Counted from the first letter of the stretch, positions 1 to 12,111 are shown. The stretch is 64,000 bases of DNA from Cricetomys ansorgei (GCA_026225945.1 JAMJFZ010003739.1:1-64000), one strand, 5' to 3'. Numbers and translations are program-made. Notes: generated from the sequence alone by a model not told the origin.

Positions 1-459
1 TTAGTCTCCAAAATACAAATAAATAAATAAAAATAATTGGAGTAAATGTGGGAAACATGCAAATGTTCAAAGCTCTACAACTAGATGAGCTCATCTCTTG
101 AGCATTTTTACCTCCAAGGGTGCAATTCCTATAAGGACTTATTTCTATATGAGGTCTATGAAGCTGTACAAAATCTAATGGTGGTAAATACAAACTAGAC
201 ATATGTACCAGTGAAATCAGGCCTATAAGGGCACTGGTTTTGAAACATAGACAAAGTATAGCACCTTGACTATTTGAAGTTCATCTAACATTTTATCAAT
301 AAACAGTAGAATGGATCTCAAAACAAAGCAATACTTGTGGGGAAATTTCCAGTGTTGTTTATTTCTGAAGAAACTTTAAATTCCTCTGTGAATATAAGTA
401 GATACCATCAAGAATAAGCAACATTATTTGGTAGTCCTCTTTCTTAATTTCTCCCTCCA

Positions 460-463
<4 letters not shown>
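1..463. other. unannotated AT-rich sequence
   Basis: No repeat, exon or RNA gene is recognised here. The composition is AT-rich and CpG-poor, as in the rest of the window. Confidence 0.5.

Positions 464-506
<43 letters not shown>
464..506. repeat. (TG)n microsatellite
   Basis: An uninterrupted TG run of about 18 units is followed by a short ATGTGT extension. It is likely length-polymorphic. Confidence 0.95.
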
Positions 507-507
<1 letters not shown>

Positions 508-2308
508 AGTTGCTTCAAACACTATGACACATTTGAGAATTACATTACATTATGTCTTTGTCACTGTTCATTGGAGTAATTTGTAGAAAGGAAAACATAT
601 TAGCTACTGGTCATGGTAGCAGAATGTACTGTCATGAAAATGGTATAGCTTGAATCATGTTTCAGTGAAGCTGACAATTTTATAAAGATTATCAGTTCCT
701 TAGCTTATCAGAGTAACCAATTTTGACTTGAAGTAGATGTGATAAGATTTAATCCAGGTTCAGCCATAGAGATAAATCCAGTGCTATTGGACTACACCAG
801 AAGAATGGTTGTACAATGAATGGTTCAATGGTTTTTAAGAGTGCTGGTACATTGAGAAGGTTCATGGTGGTAGGGAGATTTTAAAAGTGATGTAAGGCTT
901 CTTTTACAGCTGTCAATTTTCTGCTTGCTCACATTTTTCTCTAAAGATACTGAAGTTGAGAGAATTGCAATTCTTTCACTAAAATACAAGATGTTACATC
1001 AGGAAATGTTAAAATGAGTTTAAATCAACATAGTTTTAAAAATCAAATTGACTCATTTTTAAGTAAGTTCAAATCAGAATGAGTTATCATCAGAAGGAGG
1101 CTGAACTGGGTCATTTTAATAACTGGAAAACGTAGGAAGAAGCTAATGAAGCTTGGCAGTCTCATCACCACAAACAGTCACTGTTGAAATAACGAACTCC
1201 ACTGTCTCTCTTCTTATTCTTAAAATTTGATAGCAAAGAATCAGATGTGCAAAATCTCTGAATGAGGGGACAATTCATAGTGACTACAGAATCCTCCCTT
1301 GGAGACTAAGCGAGCCTGTGATTGATGCCTGATTATATATCAACTTTTAATCATTCATAAGAAGGACAAAAGTAAGAATGGTGCTTCCTTTTCTAATGTC
1401 TGAGCAATGCTGTCAGAAAAATTGAATAATGGCAGGTGACTTGTAGAAGTTAGTTAAATGAATTAACTTACTCTAGTGTTAAACTGAAAATTCAGTAAGA
1501 AGGGTTTTCTTCAAAAATCACACATTCAGCAAGACTTACTTGTTCAACTCATTTCCAACAAGAACTTAAGTTGGTCAAAATATGTCTCGGATAAAATGAT
1601 AGTGAGTCACATAGCTTCCCACCCACACTAGCCCCTATTACCAACTCTAGAGGATGTCTCTGGACCAGATAATCATCTCAGCTAGAATCCTGTATTTTAA
1701 TTTACTTTTCAATATACTTTAATCTCCTTTATGTTAAGAAAAAGCTTGACTTCTGTCAAGAATATTTACTTTGGATGCATGAATAACCTTAGCATCAAAG
1801 AATACTAAGTCCAAGTTTTGCAAGTGGACATTCAAGAAATGCCTATATTCTTCTCATGTCATTATCTTATTTCTATTCTCTTTCCCAGGGCTTCATCCTA
1901 ACTGTGTATTTCTTCCATTGTTTAAACATGATAGTTCTAAACTAGATAATCAGCTGAGACAGATCAAGGATCAGAGAGGCACTGAATTCATTTTTTTTTA
2001 TTCTTCAAATTATAACACCTCTCCAAGTATTCTCAGTGACAAGAATATTATTTTACAGTCCTTAAAAAATCTCTATGCTATGGATAATGACACATCCAAC
2101 TAATATTTGAAAGATGCTTATTCTTCAATAGAAACAATAGCATCTTGTGACAAACGCTTGTTCAATTAGAGTTTCACAAGCTCTAGATTCCCAGTCTCTT
2201 GCCAAAAGCATTATGAACACATGTTCCATGCTGTTTCACTCTATTTTCTTAACCAAAGATTCTTTGAAAAGCCTAAAGCCTTAGAATCTAAGCCAGTGTG
2301 TTGTAGGT
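507..2308. other. unannotated, apparently unique sequence
   Basis: I see no dispersed repeat that I can name, no convincing splice-site pair and no long reading frame. The 61-codon frame at 1918-2103 has no recognisable domain and is the length expected by chance in AT-rich DNA. Confidence 0.45.
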
Positions 2309-2374
2309 CTCCTTCCTTTTCTCCTTCTCCTTCTTCTCCACCTCCTCCTCCTCCTCCTTCTTCTTCTTCTTTTT
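2309..2374. repeat. polypyrimidine (CTT/CTC)n tract
   Basis: Imperfect CTT and CTC triplets. The tract directly adjoins the antisense L1 3' end that follows, so it probably derives from that element's A/G-rich tail. Confidence 0.8.
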
Positions 2375-2465
2375 GAGATTATAATATAACCACACCATTT
2401 TTCCCTTTCCTTTCCTGCTTCCAAGCCCTCCCGTGTACCCCTCTTCACTATCTTTCAAAATCTTC
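2375..2465 (-). mobile_element. L1 3'-terminal fragment, antisense
   Basis: The opening GAGATTATAATATAACCACA followed by a CCCTTTCC/CTCCC-rich stretch matches the reverse complement of the terminal segment of muroid L1 3' UTRs. The same signature recurs at 20940 and 21530. Only the last part of the element is present. Confidence 0.6.
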
Positions 2466-2751
2466 TTTTAGATCGTTAAAATTCCAATCTGTGATTGTGA
2501 TCCTTTCCTGAATTAATTGTTTATTTAGTCTAACTAAAGACTACATCTTCTACTTAACATGTATTTTAAGAAATGATTCATTTACAAAAAATGCACTGAG
2601 GCATGACATTTAAAATCATGGCCATGGCACTGGGAAGATCTACATTTAAATATAAGTAGCACTGTGATAGTGTCAATAACTTTTAGTTTTATGTATGTTT
2701 CCCTGTCTACAATTCTTTCTCATTTCAATTTCAATGAACCTATTTTTAAGT
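2466..2751. other. unannotated sequence before LTR copy A
   Basis: AT-rich sequence with no recognised element. Confidence 0.4.
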
Positions 2752-3699
2752 TGTAGAGGAACATTTAATGATTTAATCCAGCAGCATGGCTGCTCTAGTG
2801 TAAAAAGAATGTTAGTACACACCTTTAATCCCAACATAAAACACACTTTTAAACCCAATTCTGAAGGCAATGGTGGCAAACACCTTTAATCTCAACTCTC
2901 AGGTTGTAAAAGGAAGCAATCAGTTAAGAAGTAGGTCATGGTTCTCAATTCACAGCTCTCAGTTCAGAGTCACAGTCAGTTCAATTAAGAGAGAAGCAAT
3001 AGAGATTGAGAGTGCAAGGAGATTAAATCAGATCACGCTAGTTAACAGAGAAGCAGGAAGTCAGAGGCAGAATGAAGTACAGAGTGAATATATACCATTA
3101 ATCTCAAATATGAGAGTGAATCAGAATGAAATCTTGGCAGAGTGCCATCTGAGATGGGTCACAGTGAAGAGCAGGCAAAGTGATAAATCAGAAGAAGAGT
3201 TAGCAGAGTAAGAGTGAGGACATTCCCAACTTTCATAATATAAAAGCAGGCTTTCAGCTCAGATAATCATTCAGATAAGACACATAGGCAGTTCAGCAGA
3301 AAGAGAGTACATTTGGGAGAGTCAGCTAACAGCAAGAGTCAGTTTGAAGCCCAGCAGAGCAATTCAGTAATGGAAGATTCAGGAGTCAGCCAGAGTCAGC
3401 CAGAGTCACAAGAGTTCAGTCAGAAACACTCAGCCAGTTCAGAAGGTCAGTTTGAACCAATCATCTTGGAGAAGAGTTTGAGCCAGAACTGTGAGTGAGT
3501 TAAATCAGCAAACCAGAGAGTTGAGTTTAATAAAGCTCTGAGTTCGGAAGGAGCTAAACAAAGTGAGTCAGTAAACAGTAACTCTCAGAGGCTGAAGCCT
3601 TCTAGGTCTAGACTTAAGGTTAGATTTACTGAGGTTAAATCCCATAGGGATTGGGATTGAATTAGCAAAGAATAAACTGTGACAGTGATGAACCTACAA
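2752..3699 (+). mobile_element. LTR-like dispersed element, copy A
   Basis: This element of about 0.95 kb shares long collinear similarity with copies B (4820-5752, same strand) and C (47724-48556, opposite strand). It begins TGTAGAGGAACATTTAA, as copy C does (TGTAGAAGGACATTTAA). LTR-like features are a TATAAAAG box at 3239, a purine-rich body full of CAG/AGTCAG motifs, and an AATAAA signal at 3671. The first 130 bases carry CCTTTAATC motifs that recall a SINE. No gag, pro or pol is adjacent, so it is solo. I do not recognise the family. The reading frames at 2870-3211 and 3313-3498 lie inside it and are incidental. The 3' boundary is approximate. Confidence 0.6.
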
Positions 3700-3775
3700 G
3701 AATAATAAGTTAAACTAATGCTTGCATTTATGGCTACATAAAGTAAACTATGATATGATAAAAACAAAACTAACA

Positions 3776-4215
3776 CATCATAATTGGATGAAACAAACCA
3801 AAAAACAGAAGGAAAAAAGTCCAAGAGACCACTGGTTCACACAGTAAGAAATCTTGTAATAACACTAAATTTAAAGCAATAATATATACACAAAGGAACA
3901 GATGTGGGTCCTGCTGCTTCAATCTCTGTAGAAGTTTGATCATGTTGACTTAGAAGGCCTTGTTTTCTTATATCCTCCAACTTCTCTGGATCTTATACAC
4001 TTCTTGCCTCCTTTTTCATAGGGTTTCCTGGAGGCTAGGGTTGGGATGATTTGACGGAAGCATTCTATTTAAGCCTGAGTGTTTCAAGGTATTTCACTCC
4101 CTGGATAATGACTGGTTATAGGTCTGTATATTTATTCCCATCTACTGAAGGAGGAAAATTCTCTGTTGATGGCTGAGCAAGACCCAGACTGCAGTTCTTG
4201 ATGTGCATTTTGGTA
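3776..4215 (-). mobile_element. L1 3'-UTR fragment, antisense
   Basis: Read on the plus strand, the order is the reverse complement of a muroid (Lx-like) L1 3' UTR: an A-rich stretch with AGTCCAAGAGACC, then GTGGGTCCTGCTGCTTCAAT, then GAAGGCCTTGTTTTCTT, then TTCCCATCTACTGAAGGAGG and GATGGCTGAGCAAGAC. It is diverged and truncated and lies between LTR copies A and B. Confidence 0.75.
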
Positions 4216-4492
4216 ATAGTCTTTGTACTATGCATAAACTATATTAAACTTATGCCACCAAGTTTATAGTTAAGGTTTTTACATATTAACAATGTTCATT
4301 ATGTATGATTTTTTCTAATATAATAGAATTTGGTTATGTTTGAAGATCATAATTCCATTGTTTTTTTAGGTTCTTTGAACTCCAAATCAATGTATTATTG
4401 TTACACTGTATTATTAACTCCATTTAATGTTATTCAATCTACTGGCTTAGGAAACTCTTTAAAATAAAATGATTTGGATAAAGTAGTCAACA
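4216..4492. other. unannotated AT-rich sequence
   Basis: Very AT-rich, with no recognised element. Confidence 0.4.
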
Positions 4493-4770
4493 AGGGGCCA
4501 AGAAATATCTCAGTAAGGAACCTATTTGACATTACAAGCATGAAGTCCTGAATTTGAAGTACAGTAACCAGTTTGAAAACTCCTTTCATGGTGGCAGGGT
4601 TCCTCCCCTTTTTTTTCCATTTCTTCTATTAATTTTAATCATCTTTCAACATGAGCCAAGAATGAAAAATTCATAGTGGACCTTTTAATACCCACACTGG
4701 AGAAATAGAGACAGAAAGCTTACTGGGCTTATTGGTTGGTCAGTATACAATTGCTGGGCCCTGTGTAGAG
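4493..4770 (+). mobile_element. B4-like SINE, degenerate
   Basis: A tRNA-like head (AAGAAATATCTCAGTAAGG, resembling the A-box of rodent SINEs, then CATGAAGTCCTGAATTTGAA for the B-box region) is followed by a B1-like part (TAATACCCACACTGGAGAAA). The two parts are separated by a T-rich insertion. The head-plus-B1 layout is that of B4/RSINE elements. Confidence 0.45.
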
Positions 4771-4819
4771 GGATAGTTCTGTGTGAAAGCTAGGAAAAGT
4801 CTATGTTTAGAGGGTCTAT

Positions 4820-5752
4820 ATGAAGGAATTACATTTAGATTTCTGTATGGTCTAGATGCAATATAGAAATAATGTTAAGAATGTTGGTAAATACCTTTAA
4901 TCCCAATATTCAGAAGGCAGTGGTGGTCCATGCCTTTAATCCCTAAAACATAAACAGAATATAGAAACAGACACATGAGGCAGAGCTCAGACAGAGTCTG
5001 TGTCACAAGAGAAATGATATCTGAGAAGAGTCAGTGAAGTATAGGCAAAGTGACAATCAGAGGAAGTAGCAAAGTCAGAGTGAGGAAATGTCCAACTCTC
5101 ACAATATAAAAGCAGGATCTCATCTCAGAGCAGAGTCAGTTACAGCAGAGACAATTATAGAAGCAGTATGAGGTAAGCAGTCTGAAGCAGGCAGATAGAG
5201 GACAAGACACAGAGATAATAACATGATCTGACTGAAGATAAGGCAGAGACACTGACTGAGACAGTATGGGGCAATGAGAGCTCAGGGAGAGACACGGAGA
5301 CATAAGGAGCAGCTCAGCAGAAGAAATCAGATGGGAAGAGTAAATCAGTTTGAAGTCGAGCAGAGCAGTTCAGTCTGAGGCAGTCAGAGATTCAGGCAGA
5401 GTAAGCCTGAGTCAGAAGAATTCAGTTAGAAACAATAAGACAGCTCAGAAGATCAGTTTGAAATAGTCAGCTTGAAGAAGAGTTTGAGCCAGAGCAGTGA
5501 GTTAAACCATAGCAGTCAGAGTTCAGAAGGAGCTAGTCAGAGTGACTCAGAGGTCGATTAGCTTATACAGAAGTTTAAATGTTCTAGATTGTATGGGAGC
5601 TGAGGCTAAAGGCTTCCAGTTCTAGCCTTAAGAGTAGATTGTAGGGAGGCTGAAAAGCTCCAGGGCTCCAGCTCTAAGGACTGGTCATTCAATTAGACAA
5701 AGAATAAAAGACATTGAATCCCAATCAATCTCTGTCTATAGCCCTAGACCAA
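4820..5752 (+). mobile_element. LTR-like dispersed element, copy B
   Basis: Collinear with copy A on the same strand about 1.1 kb downstream. Shared landmarks are the CCTTTAATCCC motif pair near 4895 and 4936, a TATAAAAG box at 5105, repeated GAGTCAG/CAGAGCAG strings, and an AATAAA signal at 5703. The sequence between A and B is an antisense L1 and a SINE, not an internal proviral region, so A and B are separate solo elements. Boundaries are approximate. Confidence 0.6.
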
Positions 5753-5848
5753 CGTGATGTATCAAAGAAGATAGGCAATATTGCTGGTGTTAATGTACAA
5801 GGTTAAACTCTGGCTGCTAAATGCACATGAAAATGTATACAAACTCAT

Positions 5849-5903
<55 letters not shown>

Positions 5904-6014
5904 CCATACACACACCATACATAAACACACACATACCACACACCAAATACACATATATACATACAAACACAAATATACACACACACAGACACATATACAC
6001 AAACATGTACACAC

Positions 6015-6051
<37 letters not shown>
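5849..6051. repeat. (CA)n microsatellite with a degenerate middle
   Basis: Two pure CA runs (5850-5900 and 6017-6050) flank an interrupted CA/TACA stretch. The minus-strand frames of 76-102 codons over it consist of Cys-Val repeats and are translation artefacts. Confidence 0.95.
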
Positions 6052-6329
6052 GGATGTTATAGTTCTAAACACATATACACCAAAGACTGGTGCACCTAAT
6101 CCTATAAAGCAAACATTAGTGATTAGTTTTATTTTAAATCTTATTTGTCTCACTATTCCATCCTTTCTTCTAAGGCAGAAGTTGTCATTGTTAATGAAGT
6201 ATATTTCCAGCAGTTAACAAATAGATATTAATAGAATTATTACTGAAAGGTGTTTTCAATCCTTGTGTAATGGTTGGTATTTTTCCATGTTCTATTTATT
6301 TATTTTCTAAGGAGTATGCATACGCTTAT

Positions 6330-6600
6330 AATTCTCTTTTTTTTGTATTTATGATTCCTTTTGTTTCTGGCTTCTTGCTCATGGATTCTTTAGCTTACAT
6401 TTCTCATGGAAGGTTTTCTTCTCCTTCAAATTTGAAGGGCAACACTGCTGGACATAATATATGGGTTGGTAGTTCTTACTGCTCAGAGTTTGAAATACGG
6501 CATGTATTTCTGAGGCATTTTTATCTGAGTTTTTGTTTAGAATTTTTTGCTCTTCATATAGGTCTGCCTCTTTGTAAAACTTGATGATTCTTACTTGCAG
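6330..6600 (-). mobile_element. old L1 fragment, ORF1-like region, antisense
   Basis: A stretch around TTGAAGGGCAACACTGCTGGACATAAT... (first 20 bases 6431-6450) resembles the reverse complement of the 3' part of mammalian L1 ORF1, where a similar KIG/LLDI-coding string occurs. It is strongly diverged, so the assignment is tentative. The plus-strand frame 6270-6584 is antisense to it and is not considered a gene. Confidence 0.3.
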
Positions 6601-6800
6601 GTTTCAATATTTTTGATCTGTGTATCTAATAATTTATTACTAATATTCTATAGTCATCATGCTTTTTTTTCTCATTGTAGTCTATGCTCTACTACTAATA
6701 ATTATATAAATATCCTGAATTTACAAAAGCCCTTTTCTTTAACCCTATTCTTTCAAATGAATTAAAATATTTACAATTTTACTTTGCTTATAAATTAAAT

Positions 6801-6945
6801 TTACTTTATTTATATATATATTATGTATAATACATAATCATAGTATTATATATTACTTTGCTTATATATTGCAAATGTATATAAATATATGTATATATAT
6901 ATACATATATATACTTATATATATTTACTTTGCTTATATATATAT
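6801..6945. repeat. AT-rich simple repeat
   Basis: Imperfect TATA/TATATAC repeats, with the string TACTTTGCTTATA(T) recurring near 6780, 6855 and 6927. This suggests local duplication. Confidence 0.8.
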
Positions 6946-7770
6946 TGTGACAAGAAAATCCTCTATCTTGGAATCATTCATATTTTATGTTGTTTGATGT
7001 AATTATACCTTCCCGAAAAAACAAATTTTCCCAGGATGATGATACACAGCAAAAAGACTCATAATTTGGACTACAGTCCAAATACAAACATAATATTAAG
7101 TCTGCAATAAATATTAAGGTTCAATATTTGAAACACATTGAGATCAGCAGTAAAATCTCACAGGAAACCTGGCTATGAGTTATACTAAAATTAAAAATAC
7201 TTCAAATACATAATTAAAAATGTGATGGATTGTGGATTTTGATTAAAAATGGCTATTGTAGACACATATATTATCTTAGTGTAGTCATTGATTTTATGGC
7301 ATAGATACTGAATTCCTAAATTTATTATATGTATAATTGCATAATATAATTAAAGATGCATAAAGAAATAGAAGTCAACAAATCAGTCTCCTGAAATCAT
7401 ACTTTCTTAGAAGCATAGCTACCACAAACCATTTTTTGTTTTTCATCTCTATCAAGAGGAGGTCTTCAAAAAGATAAGAACAAAATAAGTATCACTAACA
7501 AGCAAGTAAAATTAGACTTATTCAATTATTAAAAATTCTTATTTGATTAAATTTTATTTAAAATTCCTTTTCTCTAGAATTTTACTTTCCAGATAATTGA
7601 GATCACTTGGTAAGTCTTATAAAGTCCAATTAATACACCCTTGATTTCATGTATTCTGACAGCAGAATTTTAGTTTACATTAAAAGATGGTGGAAATGTA
7701 CATCTTCCCTCCAGAGATCAATGAGTTAGTAATGGGATGATTTAGATAAACTGGAAATTAATAATCAAAA
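6946..7770. other. unannotated AT-rich sequence
   Basis: No repeat or exon recognised. Confidence 0.4.
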
Positions 7771-7932
7771 CCTAGTTTTTTGTTTGTTTGTTTTCCAAGA
7801 CAGGGTTTTTCTGTTGTAACTCTGGCTGCCCTAGACCTCACTCCATAGACCAGACTGGCCTTGATCTCACAGAGATCCTCCTGCCTCTGCCTCCTGAGGG
7901 CTGGAATTAAAGGTGTGTGACATCATTGTCTT
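7771..7932 (-). mobile_element. B1 SINE, antisense
   Basis: A T-rich tail (with GTTTGTTTG) leads into CCAAGACAGGGTTTTTCTG, then CTCACAGAGATCCTCCTGCC and TGGAATTAAAGGTGTGTGAC, the antisense order of a B1. It carries the variant CTGTTGTAACTCTGGCTG seen in the other copies of this window. Confidence 0.9.
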
Positions 7933-8105
7933 TATGCCTCCAGCTTTTTTGTGTATTTAATTTAGTTGTTCCTCTGATAGCTTAAAAATGCTTAATAAAG
8001 TGTTATAGATAGACAAAATACTGTCCTTGATAAAATTTTGTATCATTTATGTTTCCATATGCTTATGATTTCATTAAAGATATTTATATATATATATATG
8101 TACAC
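7933..8105. other. unannotated; short (TA)n at the end
   Basis: AT-rich, with an ATATATATAT run near 8085-8100. Confidence 0.4.
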
Positions 8106-8109
8106 TTAA

Positions 8110-8235
8110 GTATGTTTTCTCCTCTCTTTCTTCTTCCGTATGTGGGGAAATCTGAGAGGGAGATGAGGGAGGGGAAACTGTGATCAGAGTATAATATATG
8201 AAAAATGTTTTCAGTAAATATTTAAAATGATTACA
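8110..8235 (+). mobile_element. L1 3'-terminal fragment
   Basis: GAGAGGGAGATGAGGGAGGG followed by GAAACTGTGATCAGAGTATA and an ATATATGAAAAA end matches the last segment of muroid L1 3' UTRs, as at 10190-10285 and 63570-63660. Only the extreme 3' end is present. Confidence 0.55.
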
Positions 8236-9222
8236 AAAAGGCACTGTGATCTCTCATAACTATTCATAACTATTTAAGCCCTCAGGTATATCCAGCCATT
8301 TGGTTAGGCATGTCATTGTTGAAATTTTGACTTCAAAATCTTGCTTAGCCACCATCTTCCTCTGCTTATTATCTTCCTTAAATTATAAGCTATTTCTTGC
8401 ATCATTGCTAACATATATTAATGATATGCTCAAGCTTTTGTATTTTTTCAGGTATAGATATTCCATATAGCTTTCCTAATATTGAATATTACTTTTAACC
8501 CACCTTGGTAGTACCATGTTGGTAGGCACACACTAAGTACATGTATAGAATCATACATATGCATATATATGTTCCTCTCATTTTATTTTAAAATAATTAA
8601 AGAACGTGATGTATTTTAAATTATGTACTGTCACAGCAAGATCATTCATAACTGTGTCTTGTATTATGCTCACTATAATTTTATTCTTCTTTACTAGGTA
8701 TAAAATTGTCTCTCGTTTATTTTTTTAATTATCAATATACTCCAAGTTATTAATACCCTGTTGGATGAAGAAGTAAAAAGCACAGCCTTCTGTATTCAAA
8801 CATATCAGGCAACTAATTGTTTTCACTTTAATTCTGTTAGACACCACCCCCCAAATATATATGACTTTCGGCTACAATTTGTGCTGATTGGTTTTCTGGC
8901 CTGCAGCCCAGCTACTGTCCTGGGGTTTCTCTTCAACCTCTTCCCTCATCTTCTCTTTGCCTTTTTGCTATTTTTTGGCTAAATCCTATATTTATTCCTT
9001 TCTATTTAATTTGTTAAGCCAGAAGAGAAAAATCTTATGTAGCCCTTCTGAGAAACTCCTCCAGAAAATAACTTCTGGAAGGGAAAATATTTGGGGACTC
9101 TTGCAATGCAAAAATAAAGTAATCTCTTTTGAAATACAATTAACATTCTAGGTATTTTGCTTTGAAACTTTTGCAAAATACAGGAAAAAATGGTAGTAAT
9201 TGTTATAGTATTGTGAAATAAG
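8236..9222. other. unannotated sequence
   Basis: Mostly AT-rich. A more mixed block at 8860-8970 (CCTGCAGCCCAGCTACTG) is not assigned to any element. The overlapping frames at 8761-9151 have no recognisable domain. Confidence 0.4.
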
Positions 9223-9226
9223 AATT

Positions 9227-9251
9227 GTGTGTGTGTGTGTGTGTGTGTGTT
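9227..9251. repeat. short (TG)n microsatellite
   Basis: About 12 TG units. Confidence 0.9.
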
Positions 9252-9284
9252 CATGCAAGGACTCAGCAAAGAAAATGAGAAAGA

Positions 9285-9945
9285 GTAAATATTGTTTATT
9301 TCAGTTGCAAAAAGAAAATTGGCTCCTGACCATCCAGGCAGTCAGTCTGTCATAGGCTCCCTCTTGTGGCATGGATCTCTAGTTTGACCAGCCATTGGTT
9401 GGTCACTCCTACAAGTTCTGCTTCAGCATGTGTTGGAGGCAGGACAGATTGTTGGTAGAAGGTTTAGTGTTCTGGTTTGTGTCCCAGTCCCTCACTGGAA
9501 GCCTTACCTTGTTACGGAAGATGGTCTGCTCAGGCTCTGTTTCTCACATTACCAGAGACCTAGGGTAGAACTAAACACACTGGCAAATAATCAAAACAAC
9601 AACAAAACCATGAAATGATTCCTAAAGATATTCTGCTATATTCATAGATAGGTGTCTAGCCCAATCCTCATCAGAGAAGCTTCATCTGGCAGCTGATGCA
9701 GATGCAGAAACCCATAACCAAACATTAGGTGGAACTTGGGAACCTGTGGAAAAGGGAGAGGGAAGATTTTAGGAGCCAGAATTATAAAGCACACCAAGAG
9801 AAATAGGCCTACAGGATCAACTAAACAAGGCTCATAGGGCTCCCAGAGAATGAAGCAGCAATCATGCAGCCTGCATAGGTCTACACTAGGTCCACTGCAT
9901 ATATGTTAATTTTATTTAGCTTAGAGTTCTTGTATGGACTCCTAA

Positions 9946-9993
<48 letters not shown>

Positions 9994-10290
9994 AGGGAGG
10001 GTGTCTCTGACTCATTTATCTGTTCTTGGGACTCTTTTCCTCCTACTGTCCTACTTGGTTGCCTTTCTAGGTTCAATATGAGTATTTTTGACTAGTCTTA
10101 TTGTATTTTGTTCTGCCATATTTGCCTAATACCCCTGAGAGGTCTGCTCTTTTCTGAAAGGTAAAGGAGGAGAAGTGGATCTGAGGGAAATGGGAGTCTG
10201 TATGGGAGAACTGGGTGTAGTGGAGGGAGGGTAAACTGTGATAATGATGCATTGTATGAAAGAAGTATCAATTTAAAACTTTGAACCATG
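9285..10290 (+). mobile_element. L1 3'-UTR fragment, sense, about 1 kb
   Basis: Landmarks follow the sense order of a muroid L1 3' UTR: GCCATTGGTTGGTCACTCCT, GTGTTGGAGGCAGGACAG, GGAAGATGGTCTGCTCAGG, AGATATTCTGCTATATTCAT, TCATCAGAGAAGCTTC, and the terminal CCTGAGAGGTCTGCTC plus AAACTGTGATAATGATGCAT. A TG microsatellite interrupts it at 9946-9992. The element is 5'-truncated, with no ORF2. Confidence 0.8.
9946..9992. repeat. (TG)n microsatellite inside the L1 3' UTR
   Basis: About 23 TG units within the L1 3'-UTR fragment. Confidence 0.95.
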
Positions 10291-10655
10291 TTTATTTAAT
10301 CATTATTCTGAAAAATTAAGTACGAGGCTTCATCAATTAATGAAGTTAATTTTTGTATTATGTTATATTAGTTGTGTAGGCTAATATACTATCCTATATG
10401 GCTTCATATTTAGACAAACTTGTACAACTATGCACATGAAATATTAAGCATGAACACATTTTTAGTATACATTCCTTGTTAAAAAATAGGTTTTATGATC
10501 CCTTTTTTCTACATGTAAATCATATATTTTAATCTTAACAACCTTACATAACAATGTGTTGTCTCCCCTTCTTCACTCTGGCTGGTCCATTTCCTCTTAA
10601 AAATATCCCTGTCTTCTACTTTAATGTTATATGAGTGTGTATGTAATTTCATTTT
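10291..10655. other. unannotated AT-rich sequence
   Basis: No assignable feature. Confidence 0.4.
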
Positions 10656-11140
10656 CTAACAAGGCAGAAGCATGCAAAGTTTGTCTCTTTGAGTCTGGCT
10701 CATGTTTATCACAATAATACCTGGTTTCATAAATTACTTGCCAACAACATGATTTCAATCTTCTGTATCACTGACTAAAACTCTATTGTAATTATGTAGC
10801 ACTTTAATTGTTCCAGTCTTCCTTTGATAGGAACCTAAGGTGATATCTTCACTTGGCTCTGATATAAAATGCTATAATAAATTTGTGTGTTTGACCATCA
10901 TTTTAGGAGACGATTTTAGGTTCCTTCTGGTATATACTCAAGTCTGAAGTACCTGAAGTAGATGGTAATTCTATTAGTTGTTTATTTTAATGGAGGAACT
11001 TCTACACTGATTTCCACAGAGAATTCACTAATTTATATGACCACTAATGATACACAGGTGCCACAACTCAGTCTTCATCAGTATTTGCTTTTGTTTGTGT
11101 TTTTGTTGACAGTTATTCTGAGTGTGGTGAATTGAAGTCC
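10656..11140 (-). mobile_element. L1 ORF2 3'-part fragment, antisense
   Basis: The plus strand reads as the reverse complement of the end of L1 ORF2: TTTGTCTCTTTGAGTCTGGC, GATATAAAATGCTATAATAA, a GGTATATACTCAAGTCTG string (equivalent to the conserved 'GGGTATATACCCA' block), GATTTCCACAGAGAATTCAC, and CTCAGTCTTCATCAGTATTT. It is strongly diverged and full of stops. Confidence 0.6.
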
Positions 11141-11195
11141 AATGTGATTTGATTTTTTTTTTAATAATTCATGGCTATGAATATTGAACACATTT

Positions 11196-11327
11196 CTTTT
11201 TGTTTCTGTTTTTTTCAAGACAAGGTTTCTCAGTTGTTACTCTGACTGTCCAGGAACTCACAGAGATTCACCTGCCTCTGCGTCCCAAGTGTTAAGATTA
11301 AAGGCGTGCACCACCATTACCTGGCTT
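11196..11327 (-). mobile_element. B1 SINE, antisense, internally deleted
   Basis: A TTTTTTTCAAGACAAGGTTT start, CTCACAGAGATTCACCTGCC and TTAAAGGCGTGCACCACCAT mark an antisense B1. GAACTCACAGAGATT is joined directly, so about 30 bases of the usual middle (the 'TGTAGACCAGGCTGG' block) are missing. It carries GTTGTTACTCTGACTG, one change from the variant in the other copies. Confidence 0.85.
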
Positions 11328-12075
11328 GAACACAATTTTTATATTTATTGGCCTTTTTTAAATATGAAAAATTGATGACAACTGACATATATAACCTTTC
11401 ATTCTTACATTTCTACATCAGCCATCTATTGTAAAAATATACAACAATGGAGATGATACAATAACAATGTTGTAGAAAGCTCCAGACCAACAGTCTGCAC
11501 TCAGATACCATGCACAAACTCATGAACCAATTCTATTTCTAAGACATATAGAATATAGTCAAGACTTATGTGTCACCAAAATATGACATCAGACTTAGTG
11601 AACTAATGCTACTCACCTACCATCGTTCTCCTTCCTTGGAAGGGTATCATATAATATGGAGGAAGTTACAGCTTCATACACAGAGAAAGACTGAAATGGT
11701 CAAAGGTTGAGAGTTCAGGGTCATCTGCTGAAGACGTTGTTTATGGCCTAGGAAGTTTCCTGAATCTAGGTTTTGAAAGGAAGAGGCAAGAAGTTAAGGA
11801 CTCCTAAGAACTGTTGGGACCAGTACAAATATACTTGCTTTTAGATGGGGACGAGTTTCCTTGTCATGTTTGCTATCCGCAACTCAATACAAATTAAACA
11901 AGTAGTAATAATTCCTAGCTTCTTTCTTCTGTGAGAAGCAGGTTAGTAATTCCAGAAATTCCTAAATTTTTATGGTACTGAGAAAGGAACTAGTTCTGAC
12001 TAGTCTGATATAGAGCACTAAAAGGATCTAGAAATATCTGTAAATCTAGAAAATCTGTAAGTTTAGAAAAATCCT
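11328..12075. other. unannotated sequence
   Basis: No recognised repeat, exon or RNA gene. Confidence 0.4.
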
Positions 12076-12080
12076 GGGAA

Positions 12081-12111
<31 letters not shown>

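Noticed and set aside
2870..3498. Plus-strand frames of 113 and 61 codons rich in Ser, Gln and Glu
   Set aside because: They lie inside LTR-like copy A. Copy C shows a similar incidental frame on its other strand (47903-48157), so the composition of the element explains them.
5762..6153. Minus-strand Cys/Val-rich frames of 76-102 codons
   Set aside because: Translation of the CA microsatellite.
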